NCBI GenBank assembly: GCA_035546295.1
Contig: DATKBT010000114.1
Coordinates: forward strand, 124,001-188,000
DNA: 64,000 nt
Source: DATKBT01 sp035546295
Lineage (GTDB): Bacteria; Acidobacteriota; Thermoanaerobaculia; Multivoradales; Multivoraceae
Reading direction: 5' to 3'
The stretch's first letter is position 1. Each line of letters begins with the position of its first letter. The translations under genes and the position numbers were made by a program. Below, piece by piece: positions 26,188-33,461 of this stretch. The notes below the pieces were generated by a model that was not told the origin of the DNA, ran no database searches, and saw only the letters and a program-made list of their open reading frames with translations.

Positions 26188-28116
26188 TCAGGACGATCCC
26201 CTCGACGCGATGGCGCGGACGATGTCTCGCGATGTCACGATGCCCACCATTCGGCCGCGCGACACCACCAGGGCGCAGTCCGAGGCGGTGCTCATCAGGA
26301 GCTCCGCGAGCTCGCGCAGCCGGGTGCCCGGCTCGACCTGCGGGACCCGCTTGATCATCACCTCAGAGGCCGATGCCGGGCTGGGGCTCGATTCGAGGTG
26401 CATCGCGCGATGCCAGGAGCGCTCGGAGAGGACGCCCAGGGGCCGTCCCTCGTGGTCCTCCACCGGTACGTGTCGGACGTGACGCCAGTCCATCACGGCG
26501 AAGGCCAGGCTCGCGGCGTCCTCGGGTGCGACGGTGTAGAGATCACCCGTCATCAGCTCCTCCACCGGCCGGTTCCTCCAGCGCCCCAGCGTCTGGGAGA
26601 ACGCGCTGGCGCCGACGTCCGGCATCCCGGCCTCCGCCAGGAGCTGCGAGATCGGCTGCCGATGCAGCGGCTCGACGCCCTTCTGGACCTCGAGCAGCCG
26701 CCGGGTGAGCTCGAGCAGACCCTCGCCTCCCGAGGATTCCTCGGCGTCGTCGAGGGCCGCCAACATCCAACGCGAGGGCGTCAGCCCGCATGAGACCCGC
26801 TCCACGATGCAGCCGAGGTAGCGCTCGACGTGCTCCGAGGGCACCTCGAGGCGGGAGAGGCCGTCGGCGGCCGCCGGGACGAGACGCTCGAGGAGGAGCT
26901 TCCGGGCGTCGAGCTTCTCGCCGTCGAGCCAGGCGAGCGGCACCTCGAGGCCGAGTCGAGCGGCATCGATCAGGTTGGACCTGGCCGAGCGAAACGGCAG
27001 GCGGGAAGCCGGATCGCCGATCTGGCGCGGGAGCTCGGCCAGCAGGCCGTAGAACAGAGCGGCGTTCGCCACCTCGTCGAGCACGGTCGGACCGGAGGGC
27101 AGGACGCGGTTCTCGATGCGGACGTGGGGCACGCCGTCCGTGACCCCGTAGCACGGGCGGTTCCAGCGCCAGATCGTGCTGCCGTGCAGCGACAGCGACT
27201 CCAGCCGCGGAACCTCGCCAGAGCGCAGCCGCTCCATCGAGTCCTCGGGGGCCTCGAGCACGAGCATGGGGCGGTAGCGAGCGACGTTGTCGCGAAACAC
27301 CTCGAGACAGCTGCGCTGCAGCCAATCCGAGCCGAAGCCGACCCTCGGCTGGAGGCCGCGCGCCCGCTCCCCTTCGGTGCGCGAGTCGATCGCGCGCTCG
27401 AAGAGAGCGACCCGCGTCTCGTGCCAGAGCCGGCGCCCGCAGAACAGCGGCGAGGCCGTCGCGGCCGCGAGCATCGGCCCGGTGATCAGCTGGGCGAGGT
27501 TGTAGGTCACCGCGAAGTCCGACGGCGCCACCTGGAGATGGAGCTGCAGGCTGCAGTTCGCGCTCTCGGGCATGGGGTGATCGAAGGTCGCCTCGAACTG
27601 CTCGACGCCCCGGATGAAGATCGAGAAAGGACGGCCGCCGCGCAACCTGAGCGCGGCGCGGGTCAGCGCGCGGTAGCGCGGCTCCTCGCTCATGTTCTCG
27701 AGTGTCAGGTCCTCCTCGCGCAGGCTGGGGAGAATCCCGACCAGCAGCGGATGGGCCCCATAGCTGCGGGCGACGATCCCGACCGCCTGGACGGCGTTCC
27801 TCAGCCGGTCCTCGATCTCGCCGAGGAAGTCCCCTCCGAGCGGGACCGGTTTGAGGTTGGCCTCCAGGTTGAACAGGGCGAGCTCGGAGGTGAAGCGGCT
27901 GTCGAGCTGACTGAGCACCCGCGCCGCCACCGGCAGCGGTCGTCCTCCCGCCCCGACCAGGAACAGCTCCTGCTCAGCTCCGGCGTGCAGCCGGGGCGAC
28001 GCCATCCGCGGATCGTCGAGCAGGCGCTCGAGCGCCTCGAGGTCCCGGAGCAGGGCCGCCGTGAACCGGCGGACCTCCCCGGGGTCGTCGCTTCCCTTTG
28101 CTGCGTGCTGTCCCAC
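26188..28116 (-). CDS. GCS2-like (glutamate-cysteine ligase family 2) protein fused to a CBS pair
   Basis: A 642-residue fusion. Residues ~30-400 resemble the carboxylate-amine ligase fold of YbdK/GCS2: AGAEQELFLVG with the metal-binding Glu pair, LFNLEANLKPVPLGG, SANCSLQLHLQV, ITGPMLAAATASPLFCG and HVRIENRVLPSGPT. Residues ~515-640 hold two CBS domains: VEELMTGDLYTVAPED, VRHVPVEDHEGRPLGVLSER, then MIKRVPQVEPGTRL and ALVVSRGRMVGIVTSRDIV. The CBS part suggests allosteric control by adenine nucleotides. The true substrate is unknown, and GCS2 relatives range from glutamate-cysteine to other amide ligases. The GTG at 28116 is the likely start. It stands in the stress island downstream of FixJ, with a 213-bp gap that may hold its promoter. 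Confidence 0.85.
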   Translation of the reverse strand: MGQHAAKGSDDPGEVRRFTAALLRDLEALERLLDDPRMASPRLHAGAEQELFLVGAGGRPLPVAARVLSQLDSRFTSELALFNLEANLKPVPLGGDFLGEIEDRLRNAVQAVGIVARSYGAHPLLVGILPSLREEDLTLENMSEEPRYRALTRAALRLRGGRPFSIFIRGVEQFEATFDHPMPESANCSLQLHLQVAPSDFAVTYNLAQLITGPMLAAATASPLFCGRRLWHETRVALFERAIDSRTEGERARGLQPRVGFGSDWLQRSCLEVFRDNVARYRPMLVLEAPEDSMERLRSGEVPRLESLSLHGSTIWRWNRPCYGVTDGVPHVRIENRVLPSGPTVLDEVANAALFYGLLAELPRQIGDPASRLPFRSARSNLIDAARLGLEVPLAWLDGEKLDARKLLLERLVPAAADGLSRLEVPSEHVERYLGCIVERVSCGLTPSRWMLAALDDAEESSGGEGLLELTRRLLEVQKGVEPLHRQPISQLLAEAGMPDVGASAFSQTLGRWRNRPVEELMTGDLYTVAPEDAASLAFAVMDWRHVRHVPVEDHEGRPLGVLSERSWHRAMHLESSPSPASASEVMIKRVPQVEPGTRLRELAELLMSTASDCALVVSRGRMVGIVTSRDIVRAIASRGSS

Positions 28117-28329
28117 TGCTCGAATCTCGGAGCCACGGCCTTGGAGGCACGACCTCGGAGCCTCGGCGAGTCCCGCCGGCCAATGCCTAGGAGCGGACTC
28201 TACTTGTCAGCCAGCCCGTTCCGGCTCCCTAGGAGCCCCTAGCCGCGCCTCGGTTTCTCCGGAGTGGACACTCTCTCGCGGATCCGACCGCACTCTCACA
28301 GCCGATCGGCACCGTCCGGAACCAGCGGC

Positions 28330-28956
28330 TCAGGCGTCCTGTTGCTGCTCGAGGGCCACGGCCATGCGCACGAGGTGGGCGAGCGACTCCGCCGCCATCT
28401 TTTCCATCACCTGCGCTCGATGGATCTCGACCGTCCGCTGGCTGATCCCCAAGCGGCTCGCGACGACCTTGTTGGCTTGGCCGGCGACCACCAGCTCCAT
28501 CACCTCTCGCTCGCGCGGGGTCAGCTTCTCGTAGCGCTCGGCGAGCTGCTCGACCCGCTCCTCTAGGCTCCGGCCCGCGGCGTCCTGCCTCAGAGCCGCG
28601 TGGATGCGGTCGAGCAGCTCCTGGTGAGGAAACGGCTTGGTCAGGAAATCGTACGCCCCGGCCTTGAGCGCTGTCACCGCCATCGGTACGTCGCCGTGAC
28701 CGGTGATGAACAGGATCGGCCAGTGGGCACCACGCACGCCGAGCTCACGCTGGAGCTCCAGCCCGCTCATGCCGGGCATCCGGATGTCGAGCACCAGGCA
28801 TCCCTCGCGCTCGAGCCGGGCCTGCTCGAGGAACTCGCTGGCGGAGGCGAATCCCTCGACCTGCAGGCCCACCGACGTACACAGCATCTCGAGCGAATCG
28901 CGAAAGCTGTCGTCGTCGTCGACGATGAACACTGTCGGTCCCGGCTCTTCGCTCAC
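28330..28956 (-). CDS. fixJ: FixJ-family two-component response regulator
   Basis: A 208-residue regulator. The receiver domain has VFIVDDDDSFRDSLEML, the phospho-Asp in CLVLDIRMPGMSG and Lys in DFLTKPFPHQEL. A linker leads to a LuxR/GerE helix-turn-helix (LTPREREVMELVVAGQANK, RLGISQRTVEIHRAQVMEKM). Both parts follow FixJ/TodT-like proteins. The GTG at 28956 overlaps the stop of the kinase gene (GTGA) and has a near-perfect AAGGAGG upstream, so kinase and regulator are translationally coupled. In rhizobia FixJ phosphorylated by oxygen-free FixL activates microaerobic genes; the targets here may be the neighbouring stress genes. Confidence 0.93.
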   Translation of the reverse strand: MSEEPGPTVFIVDDDDSFRDSLEMLCTSVGLQVEGFASASEFLEQARLEREGCLVLDIRMPGMSGLELQRELGVRGAHWPILFITGHGDVPMAVTALKAGAYDFLTKPFPHQELLDRIHAALRQDAAGRSLEERVEQLAERYEKLTPREREVMELVVAGQANKVVASRLGISQRTVEIHRAQVMEKMAAESLAHLVRMAVALEQQQDA

Positions 28957-30560
28957 GGCGCCTCCTTCTCCTCCGACGGCTCCTCCGACGGCCCCTCCGA
29001 CGGCTCCTCGGCACTCTGCTCGGCTGGCCGTTCGATCGGCAGCGTGAACTTGAACTCCGTGCCTGCACCCTCCGGGTTCGGCTCGAACCACAACCGGCCC
29101 CCGTGCGCGGAGACGATCGACTGGCAGATCGCGAGTCCCATGCCCATGCCGGACCCCTTGGTCGTCACGAACGGGCTCATGATCTCGCGCGCCACCTCGG
29201 GAGCGACCCCCTTGCCCCGATCGCGGACCGCGACCTCGATCTCGCTCTGCAGCGATCGGGTGCGCACCAGCAGCGGCGGCAGCCGGCCGGCCGCACCCAG
29301 ACGGGCCTCGCGCTCGGCCTCGAAGCCGTTGCGCAGGAGGTTGAGGAGCACCTGCTGGATCTGGATCGGATCGCCGAGCAGCTCCGGGAGATCGGGCGCG
29401 AGATCGAGCACGACGCCGGAGTCCACCGTGCTGCCGTCGATCTCGGCGAGACGCACCGCCCTGCGCACCTGCTCGTTGACCTCCATCACCTGCCGCCCAC
29501 CGCCTTCGCCGCGCGCGAGCCGGCGCAGCCGGCGGATGACCTCCCCGGCCCGTCGCGCCTGTCCGGCGATCTTCTCCAGCACCTCGTCGAGCCTCTGCAG
29601 CCCGCCGGCGCCCTGGCGCAGAACGAGCCGCCCCGCTTCGGCATAGTTGGCGATGGCCCCCAGCGGCTGGTTGACCTCGTGCGCGATGCCGGCGGCCATC
29701 TCGCCCAACGTCCCGATCCGGTTCAGGTGAGCGAGGCGCTCACGCGCCGCCTGCAGCTCGGCCTCGGCCTGGAGCTCCTGGCTGCGGTCGACCATCTGGA
29801 CGACGACCTGCGGTTCGTCCGTGATCTGGTCGTTGATCGCGGCGAGGTAGAGGGAGCCTTGCCTGGTCTCGCCGTCGGGGCGCACGCATTCGTAACGCTC
29901 GAGCGTCACCTCGGCGCGCTCGGGGGACAGGCCGCCGAGCGCTGCAGCCAGGCGCTCCCGCTGGTCCGGATGCGTCACCGCGCTGAGCAGAGCGCCGACC
30001 AGTGTCGCGGCGGAACGCTTCGCCACGCGCTCCCACGCCGCGTTGACCTGCAGGAAGCGGCCTTCGGCGTCGGTCATCGCCGTCGCGATCTGCCCGTTGT
30101 CGAACATCCGCTCGATCGCCTCCGTCTGGCGCCGCAGATCGTGCTCGAGCTCGCGCCGAAGCGTCAGGTCGCGGATCAAGCCGACGAAGATCCGCTGCCC
30201 GTCGGTGCTGCCTTCGCCGACGGCGAGCTCGATGGGGAACACCGTGCCGTCGCGTCGCTTCGCCTCGACCTCGCGCCCGAAGCCGATGATCCGGGGCTCG
30301 CCGCCCGCGAGATACCGCCGCAGGTACTCGGCGTGGTGCGTGGCGTACGGCTCGGGCATCAGGATCTCGACCGGCCCGCCGATCAGGTCCTCGGAGGTCC
30401 AGCCGAACAGGCGCTCGATCGCGCGGTTCACGCGCAGCATCCGTCCGTGCTCGTCCATCACGACGACGCCGTCGACGGTCGCCTCGAGCGTCGCCGCGAA
30501 CAGCTCTCGCCAGTCGAGGTCCATCGCCTCGGGAGGCGCCTTCCCGATCGAGTCAGCCAT
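28953..30560 (-). CDS. fixL: FixL-like PAS histidine kinase, probable haem oxygen sensor
   Basis: About 535 residues with two PAS domains, HisKA and HATPase_c. PAS1 carries LMPEPYATHHAEYLRRY and RIIGFGREVEAKRRDG. Aligned to Bradyrhizobium FixL, the proximal haem ligand His200 falls on His-76 and the distal-pocket Arg220 on Arg-96, with the identical 20-residue spacing. PAS2 spans ~145-260. The phospho-acceptor is in AAGIAHEVNQPLGAI. The ATPase has NLLRNGFEA and a G-rich lid (TTKGSGMGMGLAICQ). The C-terminus is a Ser/Glu/Pro repeat tail. No membrane segments are seen, so it is cytoplasmic. Start: the ATG at 30560 was chosen, with a GTG at 30602 as alternative, six bases after the previous stop. 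Confidence 0.9.
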   Translation of the reverse strand: MADSIGKAPPEAMDLDWRELFAATLEATVDGVVVMDEHGRMLRVNRAIERLFGWTSEDLIGGPVEILMPEPYATHHAEYLRRYLAGGEPRIIGFGREVEAKRRDGTVFPIELAVGEGSTDGQRIFVGLIRDLTLRRELEHDLRRQTEAIERMFDNGQIATAMTDAEGRFLQVNAAWERVAKRSAATLVGALLSAVTHPDQRERLAAALGGLSPERAEVTLERYECVRPDGETRQGSLYLAAINDQITDEPQVVVQMVDRSQELQAEAELQAARERLAHLNRIGTLGEMAAGIAHEVNQPLGAIANYAEAGRLVLRQGAGGLQRLDEVLEKIAGQARRAGEVIRRLRRLARGEGGGRQVMEVNEQVRRAVRLAEIDGSTVDSGVVLDLAPDLPELLGDPIQIQQVLLNLLRNGFEAEREARLGAAGRLPPLLVRTRSLQSEIEVAVRDRGKGVAPEVAREIMSPFVTTKGSGMGMGLAICQSIVSAHGGRLWFEPNPEGAGTEFKFTLPIERPAEQSAEEPSEGPSEEPSEEKEAP

Positions 30561-30608
30561 TCGGCACCGAGCATACCGCTCGCCGCTCGTCGCCGGACCC
30601 ACTCCTCC

Positions 30609-32255
30609 TCACCGCGCCTCGCTGCCCGCGGGGGGCGGGTCCGGCCAGCGAGGGAGCTGCTCCCAGAGCGGTGCGAGGCACTTGCTGCCGCACTGCGTCG
30701 TGTCGACGCGCACGATGTCGGCCTCCTCGTCCTCATCGATCTCCTGCCAGCGGGCGAGGAACGCGTCGAGGATCTCGAGGCGGGCGTCGCTGACGCTCGC
30801 TGCGCCCCCGCTGCTTGCTGCGCCCCCGCTGCGCCGCTGTCGCAACCGCTCCTCCACCACCTCGCGGGAGGCGCGGCACTCCACGAACAGGAAGGGAACC
30901 TTCATCGAGTGGGCCAGAGCACGAGCCGCGAGCCGCTCGTCGCGCGAGCGAAAGGAGGCGTCGAGGATCGCGCTGCGCCCCGAGGCGAGCACCACCTCGG
31001 CCCGTCGGCGCAGCTCGCAATACACCTTCTCCGTCGTCTCCTCGCTGTAGGCGCCGGTGAAGGCAGGGTCGTCCTGGTGCGTGGCCGGATCGATGCCGAC
31101 CATGGCCTTGCGCGTCGGATCGGCGGCGATCACCGGAGCAGAGAGCCGCTCGCCGAGCGCTCTCGCGACCGTGCTCTTGCCGGTGGCGATGCTCCCCCCG
31201 ACCACGATCAGACGCGGCGGCAGCAGGGGGCGCTCGCCGCAGGCCATCGCCAGCCGGAAGTGCCGCCGGGCCCGCCGACGGCTGCGCTCGACGACCTCGT
31301 GCGCTCCCCCGGACTCCGCCATCATGCCCAGGACCTTGCCGCGCACGAACGCCCGGTAGCTCTCGTAGAAGTCGGCCAGCGCATACAGGTCGAAGTCGTC
31401 GGAGGCCTCGGCGTAGCGGGCGAGCAGCGCCTCCGCCAGATCCACCCGCCCGTGGGCGGCGAGATCCATCGTCAGGAACGCCAGGTCGGCGCAGACGTCG
31501 CCGTAGCGGAAGCGATCGTTGAACTCGATGCAGTCGAGGATCGAGAGACGGTCGCGACGCTCGCCCTCGAAGTACAGGTGGTCGAGCCGGAGGTCGCCGT
31601 GCCCGTCGCGCACGCGCCCCTGCGCCGCGCGCCGCTCGAGCAGGGATCGGTGTTGCGAGAGGAAGCGGAGCTGCCAATCGCTCAGCTCGGCGGCCTGCGA
31701 CGGCTGCAGATACTCGAGCAGGAAGGGGGCGACCTGCCGGAAGTTCTCGCGCACGTTGCGCTCGACCATCGCGGAGTCCCCGAACCGGGCGGTCTCCTGG
31801 TCGGCGCGCGCCGTTGCATGGAACTCGGCCAGCCGGTGTGCGGTCATCGCGATCTCGCGATGACCGAGGACTCCGGCCGCCAGCAGGGAGTCCGCCCGCG
31901 CGTCGTGCGGCAGGCGCCGCATGCGCACCGCCCACTCGACCGCCTCCCCCTCTCCGCCCAGGCGCACCTCGTCGCGAGCCGACGTCCGCGGCTCGTCGCG
32001 AGCCGACGTGATGGGCTCGACTCCGAGATAGACGTCGGAGGTCAGCCGGCGATTGAGCACGACCTCGGCGTCGCAGGCGGCGCGACGCTGCTCGAGCGTC
32101 GAGAAGTCGAGGAAGCCCAGAGTCACCGGCTTCTTGATCTTCCAGACCTCGGCCGGTCCCAGCAGGACCAGCGAGATGTGCGTCTCCTCGCTCTCCCAGC
32201 CCTGGGCCTCGAGACGCTCTCTGAGTCGGCAGAGAGCGGGCGCCAGGTCGCTCAT
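30609..32255 (-). CDS. APH-like kinase fused to a P-loop kinase (COG2187-COG0645 type)
   Basis: A 548-residue two-domain protein. The N-terminal half resembles aminoglycoside/choline-kinase-like phosphotransferases, with the catalytic loop HGDLRLDHLYF near residue 218 and LDCIEFNDRFRYGDV after it. The C-terminal half is a small-molecule P-loop kinase with GGSIATGKSTVARAL near 351 and AILDASFRSRDER. This architecture is that of Rv2004c, a DosR-regulon gene adjacent to a universal stress protein in Mycobacterium tuberculosis. Its substrate is unknown. A short internal duplication (TSARDEP/TSARDEV) lies near residues 85-95. It is first in the minus-strand island, six bases from the kinase start if the GTG at 30602 is used. 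Its 5' end is partly duplicated upstream. Confidence 0.9.
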   Translation of the reverse strand: MSDLAPALCRLRERLEAQGWESEETHISLVLLGPAEVWKIKKPVTLGFLDFSTLEQRRAACDAEVVLNRRLTSDVYLGVEPITSARDEPRTSARDEVRLGGEGEAVEWAVRMRRLPHDARADSLLAAGVLGHREIAMTAHRLAEFHATARADQETARFGDSAMVERNVRENFRQVAPFLLEYLQPSQAAELSDWQLRFLSQHRSLLERRAAQGRVRDGHGDLRLDHLYFEGERRDRLSILDCIEFNDRFRYGDVCADLAFLTMDLAAHGRVDLAEALLARYAEASDDFDLYALADFYESYRAFVRGKVLGMMAESGGAHEVVERSRRRARRHFRLAMACGERPLLPPRLIVVGGSIATGKSTVARALGERLSAPVIAADPTRKAMVGIDPATHQDDPAFTGAYSEETTEKVYCELRRRAEVVLASGRSAILDASFRSRDERLAARALAHSMKVPFLFVECRASREVVEERLRQRRSGGAASSGGAASVSDARLEILDAFLARWQEIDEDEEADIVRVDTTQCGSKCLAPLWEQLPRWPDPPPAGSEAR

Positions 32256-32364
32256 CGGATCCGATTGAAAAGTTGCTTCATCTGCCGAAAGTGGCCGCGG
32301 AGTGCGGTGCGCGCTCCTCCGCGAGCTGAGCGGGAGCCAGGTCGCTCATCGGATCCGATTGAAA
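32234..32364. repeat. 37-bp direct repeat duplicating the 5' end of the kinase-fusion gene
   Basis: Bases 32234-32270 and 32328-32364 are identical at 36 of 37 positions and are 94 bp apart. The left copy contains the start codon and first seven codons of the gene at 30609-32255; the right copy supplies a second, identical start region. This looks like a local duplication of the translation-initiation region. Confidence 0.85.
32277..32348 (-). other. 23-codon leader reading frame created by the duplicated start
   Basis: From the duplicated start codon (32348) the minus strand reads MSDLAPAQLAEERAPHSAATFGR and then TGA, 22 bases before the true gene start. The first seven residues equal those of the downstream kinase. 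It may be only a by-product of the duplication, or it may act as a leader peptide that influences translation of the kinase gene. There is no evidence that it is expressed. Confidence 0.3.
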
Positions 32365-32443
32365 CGCCGTTGGATCCTCGACGCAAGAGCGGTGGCCGCG
32401 GTCCGGGGTGCGGTTTTCCCCGATGGGTCCTTATCATCCGCAC

Positions 32444-32957
32444 ATGGTCACCGGCACTCCGCGCGGGCCTCTCGCCGGCATCCGCGTGCTCGATTTCTGC
32501 AGCTTCATCGCAGGCTCGTTCACGGCGATGCTGCTCGGCGACCTCGGCGCCGAGCGCCACCAACCCCAAGCGGGTCGAGAACGCCGAGCGGCGGACCGCG
32601 ATCCTCCAGCCCATCTTCCTGCGCGACAGCGCCGACCACTGGGAGGAGCTGCTCGTCGAGGCCGGGGTGCCGTTCGGCGCCGTGCGCACCTCGGGCGAGT
32701 TCTTCGACCACCCCCAGGTCGAGGCGATGGACATGAGGCCGGTGCTCGAGCACTCCACCTTCGGGCCGATCCGTGTCGCGGGCGTCCCCTTCCACCTGGA
32801 GAAGACTCCCGGCGCGGTCCAGCGCGCGGCGCCGGTGCTGGGGGAGCACGGAGTCGAGATCCTGCGCGAGATCGGCTGCGACGACGACGAGATCGGTGCG
32901 CCGGTGTGCGAGGGCGTCGTGGCGCTGCCGGTCGGAGCGGCCGGGAGCGGCGATTGA
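32444..32957 (+). pseudogene. CaiB/BaiF-type CoA-transferase remnant with large internal deletion
   Basis: The 5' part starting MVTGTPRGPLAGIRVLDF and continuing SFIAGSFTAMLLGDLGAE is the N-terminus of class III CoA-transferases. At about 32555 the reading must jump to another frame, where TNPKRVENAERR and EELLVEAGVPFGAVRTSGEF, HPQVEAMDM and VAGVPFHLEKTPG reproduce the C-terminal part. Intact enzymes have about 400 residues; here roughly 35 plus 130 remain, so the central ~230 residues, including the catalytic Asp region, are lost. It can no longer be an active CoA-transferase. The small membrane protein gene overlaps its end. Confidence 0.8.
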
Positions 32958-33346
32958 CGGTTCGCGAGGCCGAGGCGGCGCGCGGGGCGGCCGCGCTCTG
33001 GAGGACCAGGCTCGCGGCGCTCGCGATCTGTGCCGGGCTCTCGTCGCTGTTCTTCATCGACCTCTGCGACCTGATCTTCGACTGCGGCTGCCGGCCGCTC
33101 TGGGCGGGGGCCGCCGATCACTGCAACGTCCACGACGCGGCGACGCGGAGCTGTCCGTGGTGCGTCAGCGGACGCTGGGGCGTCTACCTGCCGATGGGTG
33201 TCATCCTGGCAGGCCAGGCCGCCGCGCTCCTCGTGCCGGGGCGGCTCGCGCTGGGCTGGCGGGTCGCGCTCGCGGCCGGGGCGTTCTTCGTGCTCGGAGG
33301 GGCGGTCGGGCTGGGGTTCGGGCTGGCGCACGGGTACTGGTCGTAG
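32954..33346 (+). CDS. Small Cys-rich membrane protein, unknown function
   Basis: A 130-residue protein from a TTG start at 32954, with GGGAG seven bases upstream, overlapping the stop of the CoA-transferase remnant (TTGA). Three hydrophobic segments are visible: TRLAALAICAGLSSLFFI, YLPMGVILAGQAAALLVP and VALAAGAFFVLGGAVGLGFG. Between the first two is a loop with clustered cysteines (CDLIFDCGCRPLW, HCNV, CPWC). The CPWC pair and the CGC motif could bind metal or form redox disulfides. I do not recognise the family. It faces the convergent mmsA gene. Confidence 0.6.
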   Translation: MTVREAEAARGAAALWRTRLAALAICAGLSSLFFIDLCDLIFDCGCRPLWAGAADHCNVHDAATRSCPWCVSGRWGVYLPMGVILAGQAAALLVPGRLALGWRVALAAGAFFVLGGAVGLGFGLAHGYWS

Positions 33347-33461
33347 CGCCGGCTCCGGGCTCTCGGGGAGCGCGCGGTGTCGATCGGCCGACCGGAAGCG
33401 CGACCGCTTTACGAGACCGGTGGTCATCCCACCAAAGGCTGTCCGGCCCTTCGTGACCCGT

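Noticed and set aside
28117..28329. Possible tRNA (TCGAATC-like string) in the gap before the GCS2-CBS gene
   Set aside because: No cloverleaf arms could be drawn around it.
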